64,000 bases of DNA from Stappia taiwanensis (lineage in GTDB: Bacteria; Pseudomonadota; Alphaproteobacteria; Rhizobiales; Stappiaceae). The notes under the pieces are model-generated. The model ran no database searches. It was not told the origin of the DNA and worked only from the letters and a program-made list of their open reading frames with translations. Shown in pieces: positions 9,248-19,865 of the stretch. Each line of letters starts with the position of its first letter. Within the stretch, counting starts at the first letter, position 1. Location of the stretch: contig NZ_BMCR01000001.1 in the NCBI RefSeq assembly GCF_014635285.1, positions 620,001 to 684,000 of the forward strand, in the 5' to 3' direction. The position numbers and the translations under genes are program-made.

Positions 9248-9333
9248 CCCACCAGCCGGCGGGCGACTGCGCCCTTGCCCTGATGGGGCCTTGCCGGCAT
9301 CGTGACCCAGACACGGAAAGAGGAGACCGGCCC

Positions 9334-9774
9334 ATGACACCCAGGCTCACCCGCATCGCCGCAGCCGCCCTTTGCGCAGCGCCCTGGCTGGCCGGGGGCG
9401 GGACCTCCGGCCCGGCGCTCGCCGACAACGATCCGGTCGCGGTACTGGCGCGCAACCTGCCCGCCCAGGTGCAGGCGCTGAGGCGCCTTGACGGTCCGGC
9501 AGACAGCGGCACCGGTTTCATCCTGATCCGCGAGGGCGCGCGCGACCGCCTGTTCGTCCGCCACGCCACGGGAAGCTCCACGCCCGTTATCATTGAAATC
9601 GCCGAGGTTTCGGCACTGGATGGCCGGGTCGCCGACCTGCGCAGCGAAGCGGACGCCCACGGCGTCGTCGCTTTCGTCGACGTTGTGACCGCCGGCCATG
9701 AGGAAACCACATATGAGCTATTCCTCGAGAAGGAGGATCCGGCAGCGTACTTGTTTCAGCCGGCAAGTAACTGA
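9334..9774 (+). CDS. Small secreted protein, function unknown
   Basis: 146 aa, starting at the ATG at 9334, which has AAGAGGAG a few bases upstream. An N-terminal signal peptide is evident (RLTRIAAAALCAAPWLAGG ... PALA). The mature part is a mixed alpha/beta sequence of about 115 residues with no motif I recognise. It is the last gene before the spacer leading to the RNA helicase, and probably follows the sulfotransferase-like gene in the same transcript (86 bp gap). Confidence 0.65.
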   Translation: MTPRLTRIAAAALCAAPWLAGGGTSGPALADNDPVAVLARNLPAQVQALRRLDGPADSGTGFILIREGARDRLFVRHATGSSTPVIIEIAEVSALDGRVADLRSEADAHGVVAFVDVVTAGHEETTYELFLEKEDPAAYLFQPASN

Positions 9775-9860
9775 CCGGCTCCCGGCGACGCCTTATCGAG
9801 CGCCAGCGCCTCCTCATCGAGGGAATGTCTTGCGCGTTTATCATGCGCGCCCATGAATCA

Positions 9861-9888
9861 TTGACATTTTCTATTTGAACTGTAGTGT
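9861..9888 (+). promoter_or_regulatory. Candidate promoter for the RhlE-type helicase
   Basis: TTGACA at 9861-9866 and TAGTGT at 9883-9888, separated by 16 bp, lie 73 bp upstream of the helicase ATG in an AT-richer patch of this GC-rich region. The -35 box is perfect; the -10 box is poor. Confidence 0.4.
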
Positions 9889-9961
9889 GCGCGCTCAGTG
9901 GCCGGGATCTGAGAGACAGATCGGATCACGGCAAGGATTTCTGTCATAACATCAAGGTCAT

Positions 9962-11431
<1,470 letters not shown>

Positions 11432-11651
11432 AAAGACCGTCCGGACATGAAGGCGGGCCAGGTTCTTGTGCCCGCCTCGACAATCCGCCGAAAGCCCCCT
11501 CCTCCCCTTGGGTGATTCTTCCAGAAAACGCGGCCGAACATTTCAAAACAACTTTAACGCGGCCTTAAACCTTGCTAGTCATGATCGGCATAGGATGTTG
11601 ATCAGATTCGGGTTTATTATTCTTTTCCCGATATGACGCGTAGGAACCTCT

Positions 11652-12710
11652 ATGGCCCAGGAAGACGACCACAAGCGGACGATCGTCTATGGTGAATCTG
11701 CGCTAAAGTACATCCGCAAGAACACCCTTCCTGCATACCCGCGCTTCTATGAGCTTTGGTACACGTATGCCGCCGGCTTCAACCATTCACTTAATCGCGC
11801 CGTCAACGAACTAGCTGGATCGAGCGACGGGATTACGAGTGACAAGCTTCAGAACATCTACAACAGCTTCTTGTCGCCAAACAAGCTCGGCGACCGGATC
11901 GATGAAGTCGGAGAGAAGATTTCCGACGAGATTCGCGACATGGTTGATCTTCTGGCCCAGAGCACGGCCAAGATCGACACTTATGGCGAGTCGCTCACAG
12001 GGGCCCAGGCGCAGCTCGAAGCCCTGCCTGGTCCGGAGCAACTGAAGAAACTCATCGCGCATCTGCTGCAAGCGACCCGGGATACAGCACAGTCCAACAA
12101 GACGCTGCACTCGCAACTGGTGGAGTCACACAAACAGATCGAGGACCTTCAGGAAAGCCTTGAAGCCATCCGGTATGAGTCGCTGACGGATGAGTTGACC
12201 ACCCTCAGCAATCGCAAGCATTTCGACCACACCATCGAACGCATGGTTAAGGATGCGGAAACATCGCGAGAGCCGCTTTCGCTGCTATTGACCGATATCG
12301 ATCATTTCAAGAAATTCAACGACACCTATGGTCATCAGACCGGCGATCAGGTGTTGCGTCTTGTTGCCCTGGCGGTCAAGCAGAACGTCAAGGGACACGA
12401 CATCGCGTGCCGCTATGGCGGCGAGGAATTCGCAATCCTGCTGCCGCATACCTCCCTGCGCCAGGCGGTGACCGTCGCCGAACACATCCGCCGTGCCGTG
12501 CTCTCCAAGGAGCTGGTCAAACGGTCCACCGGCGAGAACCTCGGCCGGATCACCATTTCCATCGGCGTTTCGTCCTTCCGCGCCAAGGACACCTCGCAGA
12601 CGATTATTTCCCGCGCCGATACCGCGCTTTACGCGGCAAAGGCCGCTGGCCGCAATCTGGTGCGCAGCGAAGCCGACCCTGACGTGGTCGGAGACATGCA
12701 GGTAGCCTGA
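11652..12710 (+). CDS. Diguanylate cyclase (GGDEF), cytoplasmic
   Basis: Predicted to make cyclic di-GMP from two GTP. 352 aa. The N-terminal about 170 residues are a soluble alpha-helical sensory region (ESALKYIRKNTLPAYPRFYELWYTYAAGFNH) with a coiled-coil-like segment before the catalytic domain. The GGDEF domain starts near SLTDELTTLSNRKHF; the metal/substrate site is TDIDHFKKFNDTYGH, and the signature is YGGEEF at residues 255-260. The inhibitory-site position, normally RxxD five residues before GGEEF, reads KGHD (247-250), so product inhibition may be weakened. No membrane segments. It stands alone, with 220 bp upstream to carry its own promoter, and converges with the suf operon. Confidence 0.92.
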   Translation: MAQEDDHKRTIVYGESALKYIRKNTLPAYPRFYELWYTYAAGFNHSLNRAVNELAGSSDGITSDKLQNIYNSFLSPNKLGDRIDEVGEKISDEIRDMVDLLAQSTAKIDTYGESLTGAQAQLEALPGPEQLKKLIAHLLQATRDTAQSNKTLHSQLVESHKQIEDLQESLEAIRYESLTDELTTLSNRKHFDHTIERMVKDAETSREPLSLLLTDIDHFKKFNDTYGHQTGDQVLRLVALAVKQNVKGHDIACRYGGEEFAILLPHTSLRQAVTVAEHIRRAVLSKELVKRSTGENLGRITISIGVSSFRAKDTSQTIISRADTALYAAKAAGRNLVRSEADPDVVGDMQVA

Positions 12711-12807
12711 AAGGCGCCGGAGAGAGCTGGCCCCGGTTGCAATCATTTCAGAAGTCATGCGTCGCTGCCGCCAGCGCGCGTGACCGGTTGCAGTAGGCGC
12801 CGCTCGC

Positions 12808-13197
12808 CTACCCTTGCTGGGAGCTCACATCGGCCAGTTCGTCGGCGCTGGCCGCTTTCAGCGAAACGGATTCGCCGCAGCCACAGGCGGAGACCTCGTT
12901 GGGATTGCGGAACACAAAGCCGGAGCGGAACTTCGTCACCTCGTGATCCATCTCCGTACCCAGCAGGAACAGAACAGCCGAGGGGTCGACGAAAATCTTG
13001 ACGCCCTTGTCCTCGATCACGTCATCGCCGGGGCGCGCTTCTTCCACCAGGCTCATGTCGTATTCCATGCCGGCGCAGCCGCCCTTCTTGATGCCGACCC
13101 GCAACCCGAGCGCCAGCTTGTCGGCATTCTCGACAATTTCGCGCACCCGCTCCGCGGCAGCATCGGTCAATGTCAGCACCTGAAACCTGGAAGCCAT
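12808..13197 (-). CDS. sufA: A-type Fe-S carrier of the suf operon
   Basis: 129 aa. Conserved cysteines C41 (KKGGCAGMEY), C105 and C107 (SACGCGES) are present, so cluster binding is expected. It is the last gene of the suf operon, 116 bp after the sufT-like gene, a larger gap than between the other suf genes. The ATG at 13197 (MASRFQVLTLTDAAAERVRE) matches the usual family start; an upstream in-frame extension to 13260 is not conserved-looking. The residues after the last cysteine (SLKAASADELADVSSQQG) are a short nonconserved tail. Confidence 0.9.
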   Translation of the reverse strand: MASRFQVLTLTDAAAERVREIVENADKLALGLRVGIKKGGCAGMEYDMSLVEEARPGDDVIEDKGVKIFVDPSAVLFLLGTEMDHEVTKFRSGFVFRNPNEVSACGCGESVSLKAASADELADVSSQQG

Positions 13198-13313
13198 GGC
13201 TCTGAATTCCCGCATTTGATGGGTCGGAGACGCCGCGCGGTCCCGCGCCGAAGTTGACAAGCGGAGACACGTGGCGGCTCCGCGTCACTTTAGAATATAG
13301 GATGAGGCGCCGG

Positions 13314-13703
13314 TCAGTACCAGTTGAGCGCGACCTTGGCCTCTTCCGACATCCGCTCCGGCGTCCAGGGCGGGTCGAACACCATCGTCACATTGACCGG
13401 TCCGACGCCAGCGACCGCGCCCACCGCATCCGCAACCCAGCCCGGCATTTCACCGGCCACCGGACAGCCCGGCGCGGTCAGCGTCATGTCGATCGCCACC
13501 GAGCGGTCATCCTCGATGTCGACCTTGTAGATCAGGCCCAACTCGTAGATGTCGCAAGGGATCTCCGGATCGTAGACCGTCTTCAGCGCGCCGACGATGT
13601 CCTCGGTGATCTGCTGCAACTCCTCGGCGGAAAACGCACTTCCCTTTGCCGCGATTTCCGCCTGCCGGTCGCTGTCCGCGCCAGCCGTCATGTTGTCGCT
13701 CAT
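13314..13703 (-). CDS. sufT: SUF-system protein SufT-like (MIP18/DUF59 family)
   Basis: 129 aa MIP18-family protein that helps Fe-S cluster maturation. Recognisable features: EDIVGALKTVYDPEIPCDIYELGLIYKVDI (the classic DPEIP...LGLIY entry, residues about 40-70), then LTAPGCPVAGEMP and the C-terminal VFDPPWTPERMSEEAKVALNWY. It starts at the ATG at 13703, 7 bp after the sufS stop, within the suf operon. The family role in cluster trafficking is known; its exact client proteins here are not. Confidence 0.9.
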   Translation of the reverse strand: MSDNMTAGADSDRQAEIAAKGSAFSAEELQQITEDIVGALKTVYDPEIPCDIYELGLIYKVDIEDDRSVAIDMTLTAPGCPVAGEMPGWVADAVGAVAGVGPVNVTMVFDPPWTPERMSEEAKVALNWY

Positions 13704-13710
13704 TCTGCCC

Positions 13711-14967
13711 TCACGCGAAGAAATCATGTGCCTTTTGCAGAGCCTCGACCAGCCGGTCGATTTCCTCCACGGTGTTATAGAGGCCGAAGCTCGCCCGGCA
13801 GGTGGAGGTCACGCCATAGCGGGCCAACAACGGTTGGGCGCAATGGGTGCCCGCCCGCACGGCGACGCCTTCCCGGTCGATCACCATCGACACGTCATGG
13901 GCATGAACGCCGCGCATTTCGAAGGAGACGATAGCCCCCTTGCCCGGCGCCTCGCCAAAGATGCGGATCGAATTGATCTGCTTCAGCCGCTCATGGGCAT
14001 AGGCGCTCAGCCACGCCTCATGCGCGGCGATGCGGTCGCGGCCGATGCCGTCCATATAGTCGAGCGCCGCCGCCAGGCCGATGGCCTGGACGATGGGCGG
14101 GGTGCCGGCCTCGAAGCGGTGCGGCGGGTGGTTGTAGGTCACCCGATCCTCGGTCACGTCCTCGATCATCTCGCCGCCGCCATTGAACGGGCGCATGCGC
14201 TCAAGCAGCTCCTTGCGCCCCCAGAGCGCGCCGATGCCGGTCGGGCCATACACCTTGTGGCCGGTGAAGACGAAGAAGTCGCAGCCAAGATCCTGCACAT
14301 CGACGGGCATGTGCACCGCCGACTGGCTGCCATCCACCAGAACGGGGATGCCGCGCTCGTGCGCCAACGCACAGACTTCCTTGATCGGCACCACCGTGCC
14401 CAGCACGTTGGACATCTGGGTGATGGCGACCAGCTTGGTGCGGTCGGTCAGCGCTTCTGAAAACGCGTCGAGATCGAAAGAGCCATCCTCGCGCACATAG
14501 ACCCAGCGCAGCTTCGCGCCCTTGCGCTCCCGCAGGAAATGCCAAGGCACGATATTGGAGTGATGCTCCATGATCGACAGGACGATCTCGTCGCCCTCGC
14601 CGATGTTGTCCGCGCCGAAGCTGTCGGCAACCAGATTGATCGCTTCCGTGGTCGAGCGGGTGAAGATCACCTCATCGATTGACGGCGCGTTCAGGAAGCG
14701 GCGCACGGTCTCGCGCGCCGCCTCGAACTTCTCCGTCGCCAGGTTGGACAGATAGTGCAACCCGCGATGAACGTTGGAGTATTCGTTCGAATAGGCATTC
14801 GACACGGCGTCGATCACCGCCTGCGGCTTCTGGGCGGAGGCGCCATTGTCGAGATAGACGAGCGGCTTGCCGTAGACCTCGCGCGACAGGATCGGGAAAT
14901 CCCGCCGCACCGCCATCACGTCATAGGCCGTATCCGTCCCCTGGCCGGAATTCGCGATGATCGCCAT
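13711..14967 (-). CDS. sufS: Cysteine desulfurase SufS (group II)
   Basis: PLP enzyme that removes sulfur from cysteine and passes persulfide to the SufBCD scaffold. 418 aa, full length for SufS. Landmarks: VYLDNGASAQKPQAVIDA near the N-terminus, IMEHHSNIVPW, the PLP lysine in FFVFTGHKVYGPTG, and the catalytic cysteine in VRAGTHCAQPLL. It lies 3 bp after the sufD stop and 7 bp before the sufT-like start, so it is tightly operonic. No sufE or sufU partner is seen in the window. Confidence 0.95.
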   Translation of the reverse strand: MAIIANSGQGTDTAYDVMAVRRDFPILSREVYGKPLVYLDNGASAQKPQAVIDAVSNAYSNEYSNVHRGLHYLSNLATEKFEAARETVRRFLNAPSIDEVIFTRSTTEAINLVADSFGADNIGEGDEIVLSIMEHHSNIVPWHFLRERKGAKLRWVYVREDGSFDLDAFSEALTDRTKLVAITQMSNVLGTVVPIKEVCALAHERGIPVLVDGSQSAVHMPVDVQDLGCDFFVFTGHKVYGPTGIGALWGRKELLERMRPFNGGGEMIEDVTEDRVTYNHPPHRFEAGTPPIVQAIGLAAALDYMDGIGRDRIAAHEAWLSAYAHERLKQINSIRIFGEAPGKGAIVSFEMRGVHAHDVSMVIDREGVAVRAGTHCAQPLLARYGVTSTCRASFGLYNTVEEIDRLVEALQKAHDFFA

Positions 14968-14970
14968 GCT

Positions 14971-16299
14971 TTACTCCTTTGCGGACAGCCAGCTGCGAAT
15001 CCGCTCCTCGAATGCCTCAACGACCACCTCGTCGCCGATTTCCTCCACCGCTTCCGACAGGAAGGCAAGCACCAGCAGGGTCCGGGCTTCTGCTTCCGGA
15101 ATGCCGCGCGCGCGCAGGTAGAACAGAAGGTCCTCGTCGATCTGGCCGCTCGTCGCGCCATGGGCACATTGCACGTCGTCGGCGAAGATCTCCAACTCCG
15201 GCTTCAGCGCCATGTCCGCATGTTCGGACAGGAGCAGCGACTGGGTCATCATCTGGCCGTCGGTCTTCTGCGCATGCGGACGCACGATGATCTTGCCCTG
15301 GAATATCCCCTTGGCATCGTCATCAACCACGGTCTTGAACAGCTCGCGGCTGTCGCAATGGGGCACTGCGTGATCGACGACCAGCGTCTGATCCACATGC
15401 TGACCGCCGCGCACCATGGTGATGCCCAGAAGATCGGCCCGCGAATTTTCACCGTTGAAACGGACGAAGGACTGATGCCGGGCAAATCCGGCTCCGATCC
15501 CGGCACCGATCAGCTTGACCGCGCTGTCGGCGTCCTGGGTTACCAGCGCCGTGCCCACATGGGTCGTGCCGGCCGCTTCGGTCTGCAGCCGCGCCGCCAC
15601 CAGTTTCGCCCCGGTCGCCACCCGGAAATCGCTCACCGAGTTGGCAAAGCTGCCCTCGGTTCCGCCGACGAAGGTCTCCAGCAAGGTGACCTCGCTACCG
15701 GCGCCGGCCTTGACCACCACCCGTTCCGCCGTGCTCACGGCTGCGTCTGCCGACAGCGCGTGGACAATTTCCACCGGCTTCGACAGGCGGGTGTTGTCGG
15801 CAATCGTCAGCACCAGACCATCACCGCAGAAGATCGCGTTGAGGCCGATGGCCGCATTGTCCGCGGCAATCTCCGGCACCTCGAAAAGGTCGGCGCCGTC
15901 CTCAGCCAGCGCCTCGGCGAGCGGACGGACGACCACCCCCTCGCTGGCGAGCGCTGCCACATCAGACAGGCCAGCGTGAAACCGGCCATCGACAAGCACC
16001 AACCGGTACCGGTCGACGGCGGCGTAGACATCCCCGGCAGCCGCAACAATGGCGCCAGCCGCCGCGTCGTCGCGCGGTGCGGCAAAGGCAGGGACAGACT
16101 TCAGCCGGTTGCGCAGGTCGGAGTATTTCCAGTCCTCGACCCGGCGATGCGGCAGCCCGTTCTGGCGGAAGGCGGCAAAGGCCGCCTCGCGGGAGCGCGC
16201 CACCTCGGCGGCACCGGGAAGATCCTGGCGCAGCTTGTCGAACAACTCGGCGATTTCGGTTTCGGCATGGCTCTCCATGCCGCGCGGTTCCATGTTCAT
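14971..16299 (-). CDS. sufD: Fe-S scaffold protein SufD
   Basis: Component of the SufBC2D scaffold, 442 aa from the ATG at 16299. Typical features: an N-terminal helical region with LPHRRVEDWKYSDLRNRL, a central beta-helix rich in hydrophobic repeats, and a C-terminal QCAHGATSGQIDEDLLFYLRARGIPEAEARTLL-like segment (seen as DVQCAHGATSG then DEDLLFYLRARG). The frame also opens at a GTG at 16320 that overlaps the sufC stop (GTGA); the ATG with GGGGA upstream and an MNM start is preferred. Either start implies coupling to sufC. Confidence 0.93.
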   Translation of the reverse strand: MNMEPRGMESHAETEIAELFDKLRQDLPGAAEVARSREAAFAAFRQNGLPHRRVEDWKYSDLRNRLKSVPAFAAPRDDAAAGAIVAAAGDVYAAVDRYRLVLVDGRFHAGLSDVAALASEGVVVRPLAEALAEDGADLFEVPEIAADNAAIGLNAIFCGDGLVLTIADNTRLSKPVEIVHALSADAAVSTAERVVVKAGAGSEVTLLETFVGGTEGSFANSVSDFRVATGAKLVAARLQTEAAGTTHVGTALVTQDADSAVKLIGAGIGAGFARHQSFVRFNGENSRADLLGITMVRGGQHVDQTLVVDHAVPHCDSRELFKTVVDDDAKGIFQGKIIVRPHAQKTDGQMMTQSLLLSEHADMALKPELEIFADDVQCAHGATSGQIDEDLLFYLRARGIPEAEARTLLVLAFLSEAVEEIGDEVVVEAFEERIRSWLSAKE

Positions 16300-16316
16300 C
16301 GCATCATTCCCCGCTG

Positions 16317-17072
16317 TCACGCCGCGGCGCCGACGAACTCGGCATAGCCGTTCTTCTCCAGCTCAAGCGCCAGCTCCTTGCCGCCGGTCTTGACGATGCG
16401 GCCCTTGGACAGGACATGCACCACATCCGGCACGATATGATCGAGCAGCCGCTGGTAGTGGGTGATGACCACGGTGGAGCGCTCCGGGCTGCGCAGCTTG
16501 TTGACGCCCTCGGCGACCACCCGCAGCGCGTCGATGTCGAGGCCGGAATCGGTCTCGTCGAGCACGCAAAGGGACGGCTCCAGCAGCGCCATCTGCAGAA
16601 TTTCCGCACGCTTCTTCTCACCACCGGAGAAGCCGACGTTGAGCGGGCGCTTCAGCATGTCCATGGTGACCTGCAACTCGCCGGCCTTGTCCTTCACGCG
16701 GCGCATGAATTCCGGCGTCGACAGCTCTTCCTCGCCGCGCGCCTTGCGCTGTGCGTTCATCGCCGACTTCAGGAAGGTCATGGTGGCGACCCCCGGGATC
16801 TCGATCGGATACTGGAAGGCCAGGAACACGCCGGCGCTGGCCCGCTCTTCCGGCGCCATCTCAAGGATGCTCTCGCCGTTGAACAGGATGTCGCCCTCGG
16901 TCACCTCATAGTCTTCCTTGCCGGCAAGGATGTAGGAAAGGGTCGATTTGCCGGAGCCGTTCGGGCCCATGATCGCATGGACCTCGCCCGGCTTCACGGT
17001 CAGGTCGACGCCGCGCAGGATTTCGGTACCGTCTTCGGCAATGCGGGCGTGCAGGTTCTTGATTTCAAGCAT
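16317..17072 (-). CDS. sufC: Fe-S assembly ATPase SufC
   Basis: ABC-type ATPase that drives the SufBCD scaffold in the cytoplasm. 251 aa. Walker A GPNGSGKST, Q-loop region AFQYPIEIPG, signature FSGGEKKRAEI and Walker B LCVLDETDSGLDIDA are all intact. The DETDSGLD form is usual for SufC. It starts 46 bp after sufB and abuts or overlaps sufD. Confidence 0.96.
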   Translation of the reverse strand: MLEIKNLHARIAEDGTEILRGVDLTVKPGEVHAIMGPNGSGKSTLSYILAGKEDYEVTEGDILFNGESILEMAPEERASAGVFLAFQYPIEIPGVATMTFLKSAMNAQRKARGEEELSTPEFMRRVKDKAGELQVTMDMLKRPLNVGFSGGEKKRAEILQMALLEPSLCVLDETDSGLDIDALRVVAEGVNKLRSPERSTVVITHYQRLLDHIVPDVVHVLSKGRIVKTGGKELALELEKNGYAEFVGAAA

Positions 17073-17118
17073 TGGGTCAGTTCCGTGATTTGGGTGTCGA
17101 ACAGGCGGTACGGCGGGC

Positions 17119-18591
17119 TTAGCCCACCGACCCCTCGAGCGAGATCGAGATCAGCTTCTGGGCCTCGACGGCGAATTCCATCGGCAACTGCTGGATCACA
17201 TCCTTGACGAAGCCGTTGACGATCAGGGCAACCGCTTCCTCGCCGGACAGACCGCGCTGCTGGCAATAGAACATCTGATCGTCGGAGATCTTCGAGGTGG
17301 TCGCCTCGTGCTCGAACACCGCTGTCGCGTTCTTCGATTCGATGTAGGGCACCGTATGCGCGCCGCAGTCCTGCCCGATCAGCAGGCTGTCGCACTGGGT
17401 GAAGTTGCGCGCGTTCGACGCCTTGCGATGGGCCGACACCAGCCCGCGATAGGTGTTCTGCGAACGCCCGGCGGAAATGCCCTTGGAGATGATGCGGCTG
17501 GAGGTGTTCTTGCCCAGATGCATCATCTTGGTGCCGCTGTCGATCTGCTGGCAGCCGTTCGACACGGCGATCGAGTAGAACTCGCCGCGCGAATTGTCGC
17601 CGCGCAGGATGCAGGAGGGATACTTCCAGGTGATCGCCGACCCGGTTTCCACCTGGGTCCAGGAGATCTTGGAGTTCTTGCCCCGGCAATCGCCACGCTT
17701 GGTGACGAAATTGTAGATGCCGCCCTTGCCTTCCGAATCGCCCGGGTACCAGTTCTGCACCGTCGAATACTTGATCTCCGCGTCATCCAGCGCGATCAGC
17801 TCGACCACGGCCGCATGGAGCTGGTTCTCATCGCGCTGCGGCGCGGTGCAGCCCTCCAGATAGGACACATAGGCGCCCTTGTCGGCGATGATCAGCGTGC
17901 GCTCGAACTGGCCGGTGTTCTGCTCGTTGATACGGAAATAGGTGGACAGCTCCATCGGGCAGCGCACGCCCTCCGGCACGTAGACGAAGGAGCCGTCGGT
18001 GAAGACCGCCGAGTTCAGCGTCGCGTAGAAATTATCCGTAACCGGAACCACCGTGCCCAGATACTTGCGCACCAGCTCGGGATGCTCGCGCATCGCTTCG
18101 GAGATCGAACAGAAGATGACCCCGGCCTTCTTCAGCTCTTCCTTGAAGGTGGTGACCACCGACACGCTGTCGAACACCGCATCGACCGCGACCCGATTCT
18201 TCGGCTCGACGCCAGCGAGGATTTCCTGCTCGCGCAGCGGAATGCCCAGCTTCTCGTAGGTCGCCAGCAGCTCCGGATCGACCTCGTCGAGGCTCTTTGG
18301 CCCGGCGGCCGTCTTCGGCGCCGAATAGTAATAGATGTCGTTGAAGTCGATGGGCGGATACTCGACCCGGGCCCAGGTCGGCTCGGTCATGGTCAGCCAG
18401 CGCCGATAGGCATCGAGCCGCCATTCCAGCATCCATTCCGGCTCTTCCTTCTTGGCCGAAATGAAGCGGATGATGTCCTCGTTCAGCCCTTTCGGCGCCT
18501 TGTCGGACTCAATGTCGGTGAAGAAACCGTACTTGTACTGGTCAACGTCGATCGACCGGACGCGGTCGATCGTCTCCTGAACTGCAGGCAT
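17119..18591 (-). CDS. sufB: Fe-S scaffold protein SufB
   Basis: Core scaffold subunit, 490 aa from the ATG at 18591 ([23 protein letters not shown]); TGGAGAC lies upstream of it. Characteristic segments: [84 protein letters not shown], and the C-terminal [28 protein letters not shown] with the cluster-related cysteine/glutamate region. Full length and intact. Second gene of the operon, 95 bp after the first desulfurase. Confidence 0.97.
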   Translation of the reverse strand: MPAVQETIDRVRSIDVDQYKYGFFTDIESDKAPKGLNEDIIRFISAKKEEPEWMLEWRLDAYRRWLTMTEPTWARVEYPPIDFNDIYYYSAPKTAAGPKSLDEVDPELLATYEKLGIPLREQEILAGVEPKNRVAVDAVFDSVSVVTTFKEELKKAGVIFCSISEAMREHPELVRKYLGTVVPVTDNFYATLNSAVFTDGSFVYVPEGVRCPMELSTYFRINEQNTGQFERTLIIADKGAYVSYLEGCTAPQRDENQLHAAVVELIALDDAEIKYSTVQNWYPGDSEGKGGIYNFVTKRGDCRGKNSKISWTQVETGSAITWKYPSCILRGDNSRGEFYSIAVSNGCQQIDSGTKMMHLGKNTSSRIISKGISAGRSQNTYRGLVSAHRKASNARNFTQCDSLLIGQDCGAHTVPYIESKNATAVFEHEATTSKISDDQMFYCQQRGLSGEEAVALIVNGFVKDVIQQLPMEFAVEAQKLISISLEGSVG

Positions 18592-18686
18592 TCGTGTCTC
18601 CATCCACTGCGGTGTCAAGGACCGCGGGTGTCACACCTTGTCCGGGGCGCCCGTCGGTGCCCCGTCCATTGAAAGTGGCGGCTCCA

Positions 18687-19865
18687 TCAGGCGGCGCGAC
18701 CAGCGCTCGCCTCCCGAATCCGCCGGGAAATCCGCTGCCAGGCAGCGAGAAACGTTTCAATCTCCGCCGCCGTGGTCTCTGGCCCCAGGCTGATGCGGAT
18801 CGCGCAGCGCGCCAGGTCCCGGGGCACCCCCATCGCCAGCAGCACCGGCGATGCCGACACCTTGCCGCTGGAACAGGCGGACCCGGACGAGACCGCAATC
18901 CCCTCCATGTCGAGGGCGATCAGTGCCGTTTCAGCGGCAACGCCCGGCACGGCGAAGCAACAGGTGTTCGGCAGCCGCTGCGCATCCGTGCCAAACCGGA
19001 TCGTGTCGTTCCATATATGGCAAAGACCCTGCTCCAGACCATCCCGAAGGCGCGTAATTTCGTCGCAAGCGCCGAGTTCGCCAAGAGCGGCGTGCGCCGC
19101 AACGCCAAATCCGGCGATGGCAAGGGTGTTTTCGGTGCCCGCCCGGCGCCAGCCTTCCTGCCCGCCGCCGCGCAGGAGCGGGCGCGGACCGGTCTGCTCA
19201 TCGCGCAGCACCAGCGCCCCCGCACCCTGCGGCCCGCCGATCTTGTGCGCCGACAGCGCCATCGACGCCGCGCCCCAGGCCGTCATGTCGAGCGGAATCC
19301 GCCCGGCGGCCTGCACCGCATCCACATGCAAGAGACAGTCGCTGCCCGCCAGCGCCTCACCAATCCGCTCCAGCGGCTGCAACACCCCGGTTTCGTTATT
19401 AGCGGCCATGACGCTGACCAGCGGCAATTCGCCGTCTTCCTGAAGATAGGCGACCCGCCGGGCCAAGGCGTCGACGTCCACAAGCCCGGACGCATCGACC
19501 GGGATCGTCTCGACCGCCTCTGCCGGAAACCGACCGCCCGACGTGACCGACGGATGCTCGGTCGCCCCGACCAAAAGCCGGGTGAACCAGCGCTCCACAC
19601 CGCTCACCTTCCAGTCAGGAGACAATGCGGTGACGTTTGCCTCGGTGGCGCCGGAGGTAAAAGTAACGTGTTGCGCAGGGATGCCGGCCAGCCGGCCAAC
19701 CGCCGCGCGGGCGCTCTCAATGCGCGCTCGGGCGGCCCGCCCGGGGCCATGCACGGAGGAAGCGTTTCCCGGCTCGGCAAGCAACCCGCGAACGGCATCG
19801 ACCACGCACGCACGCATTGGCGCGCTTGCATTATAGTCGAGATAGATCGCCGTCTTCGCCGCCAT
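18687..19865 (-). CDS. IscS/NifS-like cysteine desulfurase (group I), first gene of the suf operon
   Basis: 392 aa PLP-dependent desulfurase. Features: IYLDYNASAPMR at the start, TFTSGATEANVTAL, MAANNETGVLQPLERI, the PLP lysine in ALSAHKIGGPQGAGAL, and the mobile-loop cysteine region VSSGSACSSGKV. The start ATG at 19865 is chosen because homology begins there; the upstream frame (to 19997) is not conserved-looking. A NifS-type desulfurase ahead of sufBCDS is a known alphaproteobacterial arrangement. It gives this operon two desulfurases of different groups. Confidence 0.93.
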   Translation of the reverse strand: MAAKTAIYLDYNASAPMRACVVDAVRGLLAEPGNASSVHGPGRAARARIESARAAVGRLAGIPAQHVTFTSGATEANVTALSPDWKVSGVERWFTRLLVGATEHPSVTSGGRFPAEAVETIPVDASGLVDVDALARRVAYLQEDGELPLVSVMAANNETGVLQPLERIGEALAGSDCLLHVDAVQAAGRIPLDMTAWGAASMALSAHKIGGPQGAGALVLRDEQTGPRPLLRGGGQEGWRRAGTENTLAIAGFGVAAHAALGELGACDEITRLRDGLEQGLCHIWNDTIRFGTDAQRLPNTCCFAVPGVAAETALIALDMEGIAVSSGSACSSGKVSASPVLLAMGVPRDLARCAIRISLGPETTAAEIETFLAAWQRISRRIREASAGRAA

